From assembly GCA_017354895.1 (NCBI GenBank), contig CP071496.1, positions 1,550,001-1,614,000 of the forward strand: DNA of 64,000 nucleotides, in the 5' to 3' direction. A program made the position numbers and the translations under genes. The notes beneath the pieces were generated by a model that worked only from the letters and a program-made list of their open reading frames with translations, was not told the origin of the DNA and searched no databases. The DNA is from Podospora comata. Taxonomy: Eukaryota > Ascomycota > Sordariomycetes > Sordariales > Podosporaceae. Below, in pieces: positions 31,874 to 41,420 of the stretch. Every line of letters starts with the position of its first letter. The stretch's first letter is position 1.

Positions 31874-33475
31874 TCATGGAGAGCGAGCCATGCTGCCCTC
31901 CGACATGTTCTTGTCCATCATACGGCCTATGGACACATAGCGGGACAGCCAGCTGACCTCACGAGCCTTGTGCCCATTGCAACCCTTGCATCCTTTGCGA
32001 GCCTGCTCAAGACCGATCATGCCGGCGCTGACACCGTTCTTCTGACCAGCGGTGGCAGCAAGGCCAGTCCAGCTCAAACGCTTGCTACCCTTCTTGGTCT
32101 GAGAGGCGGCATAGTAGTTGGACATGGCAGCAATCTCCCGTTTCTCGGCGCAGTCGCGATCGATCATCATGTTGCTGTCCATGCAGCTAGGAGTGCCCGA
32201 GGAAGCACCCATCGACATTTGGGCAGAGAACATCATCATCATGTAGTCCTCCATCATCAGGCCGGAGCACATCATCTGCATGTTCATGGCGTCTTGGCTC
32301 ATCTTGCCCATAGACATAGCCTTCTTGTTGTCCATGATGAAGACGCCACCGCAGAAACGACCGCTCATGTTTTGGCGCACGCTCTCAAGAACACCCATTT
32401 GAGCGAAAGGATCAGTCGTCATGGCGAAGTGCTCCATGTGAACTCCCTTGCGGTCATTCATCATCATGTCCATTGACTGGTGGTGGGCAGGCTCGCTATC
32501 CATGGTGGACTCACCACGGGGCGTCATGAACTCGCAGGCAGCGGCACCGAAGGAGTAGATCTCGAGCTTGCACATCTTCTCAGCGGGCAGGTCGGAGCAG
32601 AGCTGAGCCATGGCCTGGGAGACGAGTACGGCACTATCGTTGTGGCAAAGGACGACGCAGCGGTGCATAGAGTCGTCGAGGAGAGCAGTGCGCATCTGGG
32701 CGTAGAGGTTTCTGCGGACTTGGCTGGGCATCACCATGCAACGCTGGAGCATCAAGCACATCATGTCGAAGGGCATACCCCAGGTGGGCATGCAGATGCA
32801 CATCATGGGACGGTTAAACATGCGAGAGAGCATAGGAAGGGCTTGCTGGTGGCAGTGGCGAGAGCTTGTATCGGTTAGTTGTGGTCTCCAAACACACCAG
32901 GCAAAGAATGAGAGGACATACTTCATACCCATCCCGCCCATGAACATCCACTTCTCATTGTCCATCTCCGGGCCCATCATCCAACCCTCAGACTCCATGG
33001 CGCACATGTGCATCTGCTCTCTGCCGTTGAGCATCCAGCACATGCCCATGACCATCAAGGCACAGGTGCACATCCACATGGCGAACATGGCACCAGGCAT
33101 CATCATCCAGAGCGGGACAGCCATAACCATCATGCACATCTCCATGCACGTGAGCATGGTGTGTATCATCATGTCTCCCATGGCGGCCCAGGACATATGC
33201 TTGCGCTGGGTGAGCATGGCCCAGCACATGTTGGGCATCATTCGCATCATCTGCATTATTTCCTGCCACATCATTGACCACATTGGCTGCTGAGATCGAG
33301 GGGTGGTACCGCAGGCGCCATCGCAAAGTGGTGGGATGTAGGTGACGGGGGTAGCCATTATCGACTTCATGGCGGCGGGCTTCATGTGCTTGTTGGCCAT
33401 CATGGGCATGATATTGGGGTATGAACCCGTTGTTGGTGAAACCGCAGGAGATTCAGGCGGCGAGAATCGGCGCAT
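31874..33475 (-). CDS. Extremely methionine-rich membrane/hydrolase-like protein
   Basis: The start is the ATG at 33475 (MRRFSPPESP). Exon 1 is 32922-33475, the intron is 32865-32921 (57 bp, GTATGT, CTAAC branch, acceptor AAG), and exon 2 is 31874-32864, giving 514 aa. By hand count about 97 residues (19%) are Met; the first 185 residues hold 47 (about 25%). Residues 103-149 form a very hydrophobic stretch made largely of Met, Trp, Cys and Ala, probably one or two membrane segments. The second half keeps a recognisable alpha/beta-hydrolase-like layout: MPTWGMPFD, VVLCHNDSAVLVSQAM in the place of a nucleophile elbow, then LEIYSFGAAACEF and VHMEHFAMTTDPFAQ. It seems related to fungal DUF676-type lipase-like proteins in which hydrophobic Leu/Ile/Val have become Met. 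Cys and His are also frequent, so Cu(I) binding or oxidant scavenging is conceivable. These functions are inference. Confidence 0.75.
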   Translation of the reverse strand: MRRFSPPESPAVSPTTGSYPNIMPMMANKHMKPAAMKSIMATPVTYIPPLCDGACGTTPRSQQPMWSMMWQEIMQMMRMMPNMCWAMLTQRKHMSWAAMGDMMIHTMLTCMEMCMMVMAVPLWMMMPGAMFAMWMCTCALMVMGMCWMLNGREQMHMCAMESEGWMMGPEMDNEKWMFMGGMGMKYVLSFFAWCVWRPQLTDTSSRHCHQQALPMLSRMFNRPMMCICMPTWGMPFDMMCLMLQRCMVMPSQVRRNLYAQMRTALLDDSMHRCVVLCHNDSAVLVSQAMAQLCSDLPAEKMCKLEIYSFGAAACEFMTPRGESTMDSEPAHHQSMDMMMNDRKGVHMEHFAMTTDPFAQMGVLESVRQNMSGRFCGGVFIMDNKKAMSMGKMSQDAMNMQMMCSGLMMEDYMMMMFSAQMSMGASSGTPSCMDSNMMIDRDCAEKREIAAMSNYYAASQTKKGSKRLSWTGLAATAGQKNGVSAGMIGLEQARKGCKGCNGHKAREVSWLSRYVSIGRMMDKNMSEGSMARSP

Positions 33476-36400
33476 GACCTTAAGGGCGAGTAAAACGAAT
33501 GTGGTGTAAGGAGCGTGGTGGTGAGGCAACGAACATGATGGCGCAATTTGTGAAGATCGACTCGTTATAACTTTGAGGCAACGCGTCTTGGTGATTTGGG
33601 CCACTTGTTTTTTCCTCCATTCCAAACAGTGAATTCCCTGAGCCGTGCAGCAGTCGCAAGAGAGACGGACTGATACCGACCACCTGGCATTCCAGGGTAG
33701 CCAGCATCTGGCGGGCAAGCAACGTTAGCAAAAATGTAGGCAATTTCCAGTCTGCTTGTTCCAAGTTCCTAAGCGTGTTGACTTATCAGTAGTCGCGTAC
33801 CTTTCCTGAGAAAGACGAGGCGCGTCGTGGCCCCGACAGAGCAGACCAAGCCAAGTAAGGGAGAGAATGCGGGGGTAAAATTGTTCAATAGGTCAAGATA
33901 AGTAAAATATGAGCCAACTTTATCTGCTCTTGAAACAATGAGAGACATTCCGTTGTGCAGAGCTGACATCCTTTTTGATCAGAGTAACTCTGGTCAGACC
34001 CCCACGTCGACCCCACTGTCCAAGAAGTTGCATGTTTCCAAAGTCGGTCGTCCCAGAGCCGTTCCTTCCTCTACTTCACAGTCGACACGTCTCCCTTCTT
34101 GCCCAAAGTGACACACACGGGACTTGACAACTTCCGAGCCGGAGACACTAACCCAGAGTCTCCACCGACCTCTGGAGGGGTTTTCTGCTGTCAGTCTCCC
34201 ACCCCTAGGGGCATCATCCCGCCCTCCCCCTCACGGCGCCTGAACTCATCAAGACGAGTCTTTCAGACCCGTGCTCGCTCGTCACAGAGGAGTAGGTGAT
34301 AGCTTCAACCATTACCGGAAACCGTTCCTGGATGTCACCAGCTAATTACTGAAGTTTGTGAACACCGCGGGGATTTTCCCCCCTTCTGCGTGATCCCATC
34401 GAGCAACAGCTCTCCTCTCTGACACAGCCGACAGGTCACATATTCTGCTGGGCATCGTCATATATATTCTATCGCCCTCAGTGTTGCCCATGATATCCGC
34501 CGCTTGTGCTTAGATGATGATGGCACCGTAACATAGCGCTTCTCCGCTCAATTCCGCCTGTCAACGAGACACATTTACAGTGCTGTCGGAAGTGTTTGGC
34601 GTAATGCTTCACTTTTACCATCGGACGATGCGCTGATCTTCTCTGTTTTGGGACGACTGCAGCAACAACACGGCCCCAGGGCTCGCTAGAGAAGTGTCAC
34701 CCTCCAGCAGAGCAAAAGGACACCGACTTGCATGGGAGATGAGAATCTCCGGTGCCACAACATGCCCCATATATGAACCAACTCCTCAGCCGGTATTCTG
34801 GCTTCACTTGCCGCCAAACCTCCTTCGACATTCTCTTCAGCAGTCTCGCATTCAACGTGAGGTTGGTATCAAATCTCCCGGTCAGCTACCATGAGCCCTC
34901 CACTCGCTGGCGACATAGTCCGAAATGATTTCCGCCGCGACAATGGAGTAGTCCTTCCCGTCCCACAAGCTTGGGCTGGTGTTTTTTTATATCGGGACGC
35001 CTATATGAATCGATGCGCACGATCATACCTTGACGATCCATCCTCCCCGCAAGTTGTCACGTTATGTGCCTGTCAATCTGCATGCCGCCCTGGGTAAATC
35101 AGCCCCGCGAACGTCACATCAGCCACCACCCCTCTCCGTCCCGATCACTTATACGTTCCCGGGGAGAACAGGAGGTCTCTTCCGTAATCATATTGACGTG
35201 TCTAGCAGCGCTTCTCTTCCGTGCAGTCCGGCAGGCTCTCCACCCCTGTGCCCTCCTTTTCCGGCCGGCCCTGGCGAGATCTCTGTGCTATGTCAGTTCG
35301 CAGCGGAACGGTGTGGCTGCTACCCAGGTTTTTCTCGTCGATTTTCATGTTGATCAGGAACAGATATTTCCCGCACATATGATTTTCTGGTATCCCATGC
35401 GACCACCTCTGGCTGTTGGATTTGTTCAAATCACTTCTATGCTTTATCGGAAAATAAAAATCGACATGGATTGCGGTTGGATCTGGCAGGAGAATCAGGC
35501 TTCATAGTTGGAGAATGGACCACCTATCCAGATTTCAGCAGCGCTCTTCAGGCTCTAATGTTGTCTCTTGACATCATTGCGTTGCATCACTCAATAACTG
35601 AGACCTCGACAGGATGTAGGTAGAGGGGCCGGGATATTGAGTTCGCTGGCTTTCTCAACGTTCCATCAAAGAGACGGTGAAAAGGGGCACCAATGGGAAA
35701 CTTTCTCTTGTCTCTGGCCGAACAGGACCTCCCTCTTGGCGGCTGAACACCACATCCGTGGATGTCTGATCATAAGGGCCAGCAGCCGTGGCATGTTTGT
35801 CTACCGCGGCATATAGGAGTCTGCGCATTGGAAAACCTGTTTGCCTTCACTTCATGGCATGGCTTGAGCCAATGGACGCCCGAACAACATAGCATAGTGC
35901 CTGATTCTGACTATCTGGTTACTTTGTGGTGAGTTGGTACCTACTATATGTTCATTTACTGGGTTATCTATGATCAGCACGACTCTTTCCTATTCTTTCC
36001 AAGTACATGAGCGGGTGTGCTGAAGCTATCGTGAAGGCCAGAGCCACCAAGAGAAGTTCAACCCCGAACCACAAGTTACTTTATTCTCATGCCAGTTGAC
36101 ATCATCTCTGCCAAAAGTAGAGACCTCCGAGATGCAACTAGGACCTTGCCACAACCGACATCTCGATCCCTTCACGAAGAAAACTTGGAATAGCGTCGCA
36201 AGCAGAAACTGGAGACATCGGCTCTGCTGCCTCGAGATCAGAGACTCTATCGAACACACTGTTTCGATGGAGGTCTCTGTGGAAGACAACCGCGCGATCA
36301 AGTCCGACGACGACGATAAATAGAGGCTTCATCTCCTCGTTTTGGACACCATTCTTCTCACCAGCAGTAGCAAGCACCAGCAGCAGCAAGCACCAGCAGC

Positions 36401-36478
36401 ACCAGCCTCTCTCCTGATCTCACTAACCAGCAAAACTCAAACTTGATCTTTCCCAAAGACCCAAACCAAACACGAAAA
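33476..36478. other. 3 kb gene-free stretch
   Basis: Only short unrelated open frames occur here, with no coherent gene or RNA gene. A CAG/AGCAC-rich low-complexity tract lies at about 36361-36408, just upstream of the secreted-protein gene, probably in its 5' leader. Confidence 0.45.
36361..36408. repeat. CAG-rich low-complexity leader tract
   Basis: Repeated AGCACCAGCAG-like units 70-120 bp before the ATG at 36479. Confidence 0.6.
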
Positions 36479-37225
36479 ATGAAGACCGCCATCTTCTCCC
36501 TCCTTGCCCTGGCCACCTCGGCCCTCGCCGGGCCCGTCGTGACGGAGAGCCAGCTCTCTCCCCGCCAGCTCGAGAGCCAGGCTGATCAGCTCGACACTCT
36601 GTTTGCTCTTGTGCAGACTCATACCGGCAACATTAGTACGCCACGCCTTTCCCCTTCGCATTCCACCCCTTTCTGACATTGACCACTTCACCAGACTCCA
36701 CCACCGCCGCGGTCCAAGACAACCCCTCCGTCGACCAGCAAAACGCCGCCGCCGCCGCCCTCGCCCCCGACTTCAACGCCATCACCAACGCTCTCACCTC
36801 GGCCACCACCCTCCTTGCCAAGCGCGCATGGGAGGACACTGTTATCTTTGCCCGCACCGGCGGCGATGAGAAGGATGGTGGCCACGGCGGCGGCAAGGAC
36901 GGCCCGAATAAGTCCTGCGCTAAGGAGTGTCTCCTTGTCAAGATTGAGCTCTTGGTTTGGGAGATTGCTTGCACGATCAAGGTGGTGATTATCAAGCTTG
37001 GGTTGGGTAAGCTTTCCTAGCTGGACCAGGAGAGGGGGGGAAGTGATGCTAACAAGGGAAATAGCTTGCGTCCTCCAGATTCTGACTCCGTTGTTGTTGG
37101 CTCTTGTTGGGTTGATCAAGGCTCTTGATAAGGTTGTGCTGGGGTTGGTGATTGTGGTCAAGGCGCTGTTGCACACTATTTTGGGGACTGTGGCTGGGGC
37201 TTTGTTGGCGCTCATTATCTGGTAA
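36479..37225 (+). CDS. Small secreted protein with hydrophobic C-terminus
   Basis: Three exons (36479-36635, 36695-37006, 37065-37225) give 209 aa. A clear signal peptide (MKTAIFSLLALATSALAGPV) ends near residue 17. A Gln/Ala-rich helical segment follows (VDQQNAAAAALAPDF), then a Gly/His/Lys-rich linker (GGHGGGKDG) and a Cys-bearing amphipathic part (CAKECLLVKIELLVWEIAC). The last 53 residues are strongly hydrophobic (LLLALVGLIKALDKVVLGLV and on to LLALIIW). The hydrophobic tail could form amphipathic helices or a membrane-inserted oligomer. Introns are 58-59 bp with good branch sites (GATGCTAACAAG in intron 2). I do not recognise the family, and the architecture is common among uncharacterised fungal secreted proteins. 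Confidence 0.8.
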
Positions 37226-38257
37226 GGTGGTGCCGGAAGCTTGTGGCTGGAAGAGAGAGGTTGCTATGATGGGGTTGAGAAGTGCGGTGGATAATATGTA
37301 ATACACGCTTTGCTGGTGGAAATCGAAGGGGACGTCTTGGGGGCTGGTTGGGGATGGGGGTCGCTTTGCAGAGTTGATGATGCTGGGTGTCATATCTGTC
37401 GTTTACGCTTCGCTTCGTTGTTGTTGGGTTCTTACTAGCTACATTATTGCAGTAGTTTACTGTCGTTAATCTCAGTCTTCTCTAATCTTGGCAGCTCGAC
37501 CTGCTACAGTGACCGTGGTTGGTGATATGCCTACCTAGTATGGAAAGGCTATGGATCCATAGTCCACTCAGGTAGGAAACAGGGAAGCACCAAGGACTTG
37601 GTTGATCAGGAAACCCCCAGCACGTGTTGAGATTTGAGTAGCCACTGGCCAGCATGCCCACAGCTGTCGTCATGCCAGTCATCACCCCGCAACACCTGTC
37701 GAGGAGTAACCCCGTGATGACAAGGCAGTGGGCCTACATATGCCCCAAGTCTGCCCCAAGCTACCAGCGAAGTAGCTAACGTAGCTGGATTCATTGATTT
37801 GGTAGCTCAGTGATCAGTATCTGAATCCACACTGGCTGACCATCAGTATGAAAGTCCGGAGACCACCACTACAGCTCTTCGCTTTAGGTAGTGGGTTTGA
37901 TCCCTTTATAACTACTTTTTTTCTCCTCTTCTTTCGACTTTTTTTTTATATCAACACTTGCACAATTTTTCCAACAGTGAGACGACAACAACAACAACAA
38001 CGTCATCATCATCATCATGATCATCATCATTACAAGAGAGAGAAATGTGATTAATTACATATCATTCATTACCTGTCCAACCACTTACGTACAAGAAAAA
38101 AAACGCCCGGGTCCAACCTGCGACCACACTGCACTGGGTATTACCTCTCTTCGCCGTCATCGTCGTCGTTCACAATCGGCATATACCTCGCCCAAATTGC
38201 AAGTTTTGCATGCTTTCCCTCTGCCTATTCTCCCCGTTCAAGTTACTATCCTCCCCA
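37226..38257. other. Gene-free stretch with microsatellites
   Basis: 1 kb between convergent genes. It contains a CAA tract followed by a CAT tract at 37984-38031 and T-rich runs at about 37916-37950. No gene is seen. Confidence 0.5.
37984..38031. repeat. CAA and CAT microsatellites
   Basis: About five CAA units followed by CAT units, interrupted once by GAT. Confidence 0.8.
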
Positions 38258-39118
38258 TCACCCCTCAACCATAAACTTAGGCCCACTAACCACCACCGCC
38301 ACAGCCCCCAAGTTCATCTCGGGGCTCATCTCCGGTAAATACCCCTTCAACCAGCAATTTCCTCCCACCTTGGGTAATATCGTCGTCAGGTTTGCACTAA
38401 ACCCCACCCCAACACACGTGTTGTTCCGTGCTATGTTATTGTAGATCGCGCAAGCCTTTATGCAGTCCTCAAAGGTGTAGCTTGTCATCCCTGTCAAATC
38501 CACGCCTACTCCCTTGAAGTCCATCATGCAGTTCACGTCGAACGACCAGCTGTTTGTGCCCAGGGTGATGATCTGCCGAGAGATGGCTATGCGGCCGCAG
38601 TCGAAATCCAGAAGGCCGAGGCGGGGGACGGTGATGGCTTCGGGGCCGGTGGTTTGGGTTGGAGAGGGAGGAGAGGTGATGGTTACTGTTGTGGGGAGGG
38701 GACAGAGGGAAGATTCACTGTGGTTGGTGGTTAGTGGCTCGTTAATAGAGAAAGGCTGGGGGAAGAGGTACCTCCGTGCGTTGGCCACTGCTGTTGTCCC
38801 TGCTACTCCGCCGACGATTATGGCGATGAGAATCACCACCGCTAGTGCTACACTCAGGAAAAAGGTTGGTCGACGAAAGCCCCATATTGTTGGTCCGGCG
38901 TTGTTGTCCTTGTCTTTCCCTCCTTTGGTGGTGAATTCGGTGATGCCTTCCTCTTTGTCTCTAGCTGATGTCGTTGAGAACTCGTACATCCCCAAGGGGC
39001 TCTTTGGCGGCCATTTCTTCGGACTCCAAGGGCCGGGGGATTGAATCCTGAGTTGGTTCCGGCGGAAGATGTGAGAGAGGGACTTGACCGGTGGCCCGAC
39101 TGCTTCTGGGGCGTCCAT
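38258..39118 (-). CDS. Type II membrane protein with PAN/apple-like ectodomain
   Basis: The ATG is at 39118. Exon 1 is 38772-39118 and exon 2 is 38258-38717, with a 54 bp intron (GTACCT, CCACTAACC branch, CACAG), giving 268 aa. The intron length is a multiple of three, so the unspliced frame also stays open. The cytoplasmic N-terminus (about 85 residues, basic) is followed by a strong membrane helix (FFLSVALAVVILIAIIVGGV), then a Thr/Pro-rich stalk. The Cys-rich domain contains FEDCIKACAIYN, NTCVGVGFSANLT and GNCWLKG. That pattern is typical of fungal PAN/apple-like domains, which may bind carbohydrate or protein. It is probably a cell-surface protein of unknown role. Confidence 0.8.
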   Translation of the reverse strand: MDAPEAVGPPVKSLSHIFRRNQLRIQSPGPWSPKKWPPKSPLGMYEFSTTSARDKEEGITEFTTKGGKDKDNNAGPTIWGFRRPTFFLSVALAVVILIAIIVGGVAGTTAVANARRYLFPQPFSINEPLTTNHSESSLCPLPTTVTITSPPSPTQTTGPEAITVPRLGLLDFDCGRIAISRQIITLGTNSWSFDVNCMMDFKGVGVDLTGMTSYTFEDCIKACAIYNNIARNNTCVGVGFSANLTTILPKVGGNCWLKGYLPEMSPEMNLGAVAVVVSGPKFMVEG

Positions 39119-40342
39119 GTTGTGTGTGAGTAATTAAGTGAATAATAAGATAGCCTTATGTTGTCGCCGGCCAGGGCGTTGTGTTGTCAAGTTGCGCGCA
39201 CGAGATGGTCACCAAATCATACGGTGTGGTGTCATGATCGAACGAGTGTGTGGGTAGAAGGAGAGAGCAAAATCAAAAACAACTCCCGTCCACATCATCC
39301 CTGGGGGGGGAAGGTGGTGCTCGGGTAGTGTATGAACAGAACTCAAAACCAGAGAGATACTCTATCAGGGGTGGGGTTTGAAAATGCCGTCTGCATTTTG
39401 TCGCGCGTGTCTCCTCTCGGGCTTCGAATGACACAGGCACACAGCATTGGGTGTGAACTGTGCCGTCCCCCAAGATCGGAACAGGAAACCCCTCAATCCT
39501 TCCAATCGTGAAATTCAAGCTTGTTGTTTTAGTGTTGGGCAGGCGGGAAATCGCTTACAGGAGGCGGGAGTACGGCACGGGTGAGACTGTCACAGAAAAC
39601 GGGGTTGATGTTGCATAACAAGCCGCAGATCTTTGTGTTTGATATTCCAATCACCCACAGACCCGGTCAATAAGCAAGCTTGAACCAGCGACAAGAGACG
39701 GGGTTTCTGAAAGTTCAGTTGCCGTCAACCCGGGAAGTGGATTGATGAGGAATATTGAATCCGGGAATTTGTTACCGGCTGTCCCGATGGGCAGTCCTAT
39801 GTGAAAGTCATCACACCTTTTTCAACCATAGTCCCAGCTAGGTATGTATTTATGTAATCCCAACTTTATACATCCGTGATCACAGCTCTGTATACTTGCC
39901 ATTACAGCTCCAAAGACAAGTTGATCAAGTGATTATGGTGCTGTTGGGCTTGCCAGAAAGGTGGCAGCAGGCCGGCACTGTTGAGCAAGTGGGCGGCGGC
40001 TGCTGAGTACTCCAAGGCACGTGCAAAGAGCTGAAGAATTAGCCCTGAATAAGATATTGGATAACAACTACGACCGACTTTCTAATGAGCAGTTGCGGCC
40101 GAAATTGTGGGGATCAGGGTAGCATATCGCTCATCTGCGGAGCTGGCAGAGAAAGAGAGGCTCTCAGCTCCTTTATCTAGAGCCATTCACTTGCTCCGCC
40201 TGAGGATTCACCGAAATTTCTGATCTTTCCCACACTAACCGGCTGTTCGAAGCATCTATCAGAAGCCTGCCAAACGCTTTCAAAGCTCCCACCGCAGCTT
40301 GAACCAAACAACCCACGCAGGCTTCAAGCCAAGACCGACAAG
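39119..40342. other. Gene-free divergent spacer
   Basis: 1.2 kb between the membrane-protein gene and the decayed secreted-protein gene. No coherent coding segment was seen. Confidence 0.5.
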
Positions 40343-41146
40343 ATGTTGTCCATTCCCGCCATGCTCGCCAGTCTACTGACCTTCACCTGCGTAGGATCTA
40401 CCCCCTCAACAACCTTACCTCTCAACGGAGAAGCCACTATTACAATCCCACAGACCATCTACGGCTGCCCCGTCTTCTGGCCTTTCCCCCCCCATCAACA
40501 ACAGCAGCAGCAACAGCAGCGCCGGCGGCTTCTCGGGCTACAAGGTCGTTCCCATCCAGTGGGACCTCCCCCATTGACGCCTCCGCCCCCGATACCAGCA
40601 CCAGAGTCACCATCACCAGGACAGTCCAGGACGCCATCGCCCAGATGGAAGCCTCCCACCCCGGCTGGAACACCAGCTTTCACGCCCTGCTCGTTGGCAT
40701 GGGTATCACCACATCACCCAAGGCCTCCGTCTTGACCGACGAGCCGGAGAGCTACGGATGCCTGACCAATAGAGTTTCCTTGACCTGGTCACGGGAGATT
40801 GCCCAAGGCATTGATTACCTCCGACGGGTGTCGGGGATGGCAAATAACGGGCCCGGACTGGGCAACTGCGGGAGGGTGAGCTGCAATTGGAATGCGGCTA
40901 TTTAGTTTTGCAACGATGTAAGTCGTTCGTCCTCACTGATAGCTTGGGAGCGTTTGGTCTTTGTGGCGGTGGCTGACAAATCCATAATTTTTGTAGAACA
41001 AGTACGAGAAAGAGGTTGAGTGGAACTCGATTGCAGATGGAGCGGAGTGGGTACTGGATAGATGCACGGTAAAGCAGCAGTGGGTGGCTGGGGTGTCGAC
41101 GTATACGGATGGATGGAACGTACGGGTTAGATCCGACGTGTGTTAA
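40343..41146 (+). pseudogene. Decayed secreted cysteine-containing protein gene
   Basis: The 5' end encodes a signal peptide (MLSIPAMLASLLTFTC). Downstream, protein-like sequence continues in more than one frame. It includes VTITRTVQDAIAQMEASH, the Cys-rich signature GNCGRVSCNWNAAI, and after an intron at 40921-40997 the conserved-looking end NKYEKEVEWNSIADGAEW to SDVC. These features match a common family of fungal small secreted proteins with an RVSCSxNSAI signature. The reading frame is broken about three times, so no full-length product is expected. It appears to be a recently inactivated gene. The intact family members' function is not established. Confidence 0.55.
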
Positions 41147-41420
41147 ATCACGGCTGAGGTACCCGCAATGGTTCGAGGTTTCTGGAGAGTCCGAAAACAT
41201 GGAAGAGTCAGGTCCGGCGCTGATTCAGACAATCATGATCGACAGCTTTAAGCATGTGCCTGCCTCCCAACATTACCACATTGATCGTGATATTGGGATG
41301 TTGAGGAATGTGCATACGAGATTGCTCACTACATCCATCACACCATGGTGTTAAAAGTTGTCTAAATCGCCATTTCATCTATCAAGCCATTATTGGCGCC
41401 TTACATCCTCTGAAGTCCAT

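Noticed and set aside
31970-32878. His-rich open frames on the plus strand (also 33008-33277)
   Set aside because: They mirror the Met codons (ATG read as CAT) of the minus-strand methionine-rich gene, which has a splice site and protein-like second half; the mirror frames have neither.
35064-35507. 147-residue plus-strand frame
   Set aside because: No recognisable domain, overlapping frames equally long, no splice or start support.
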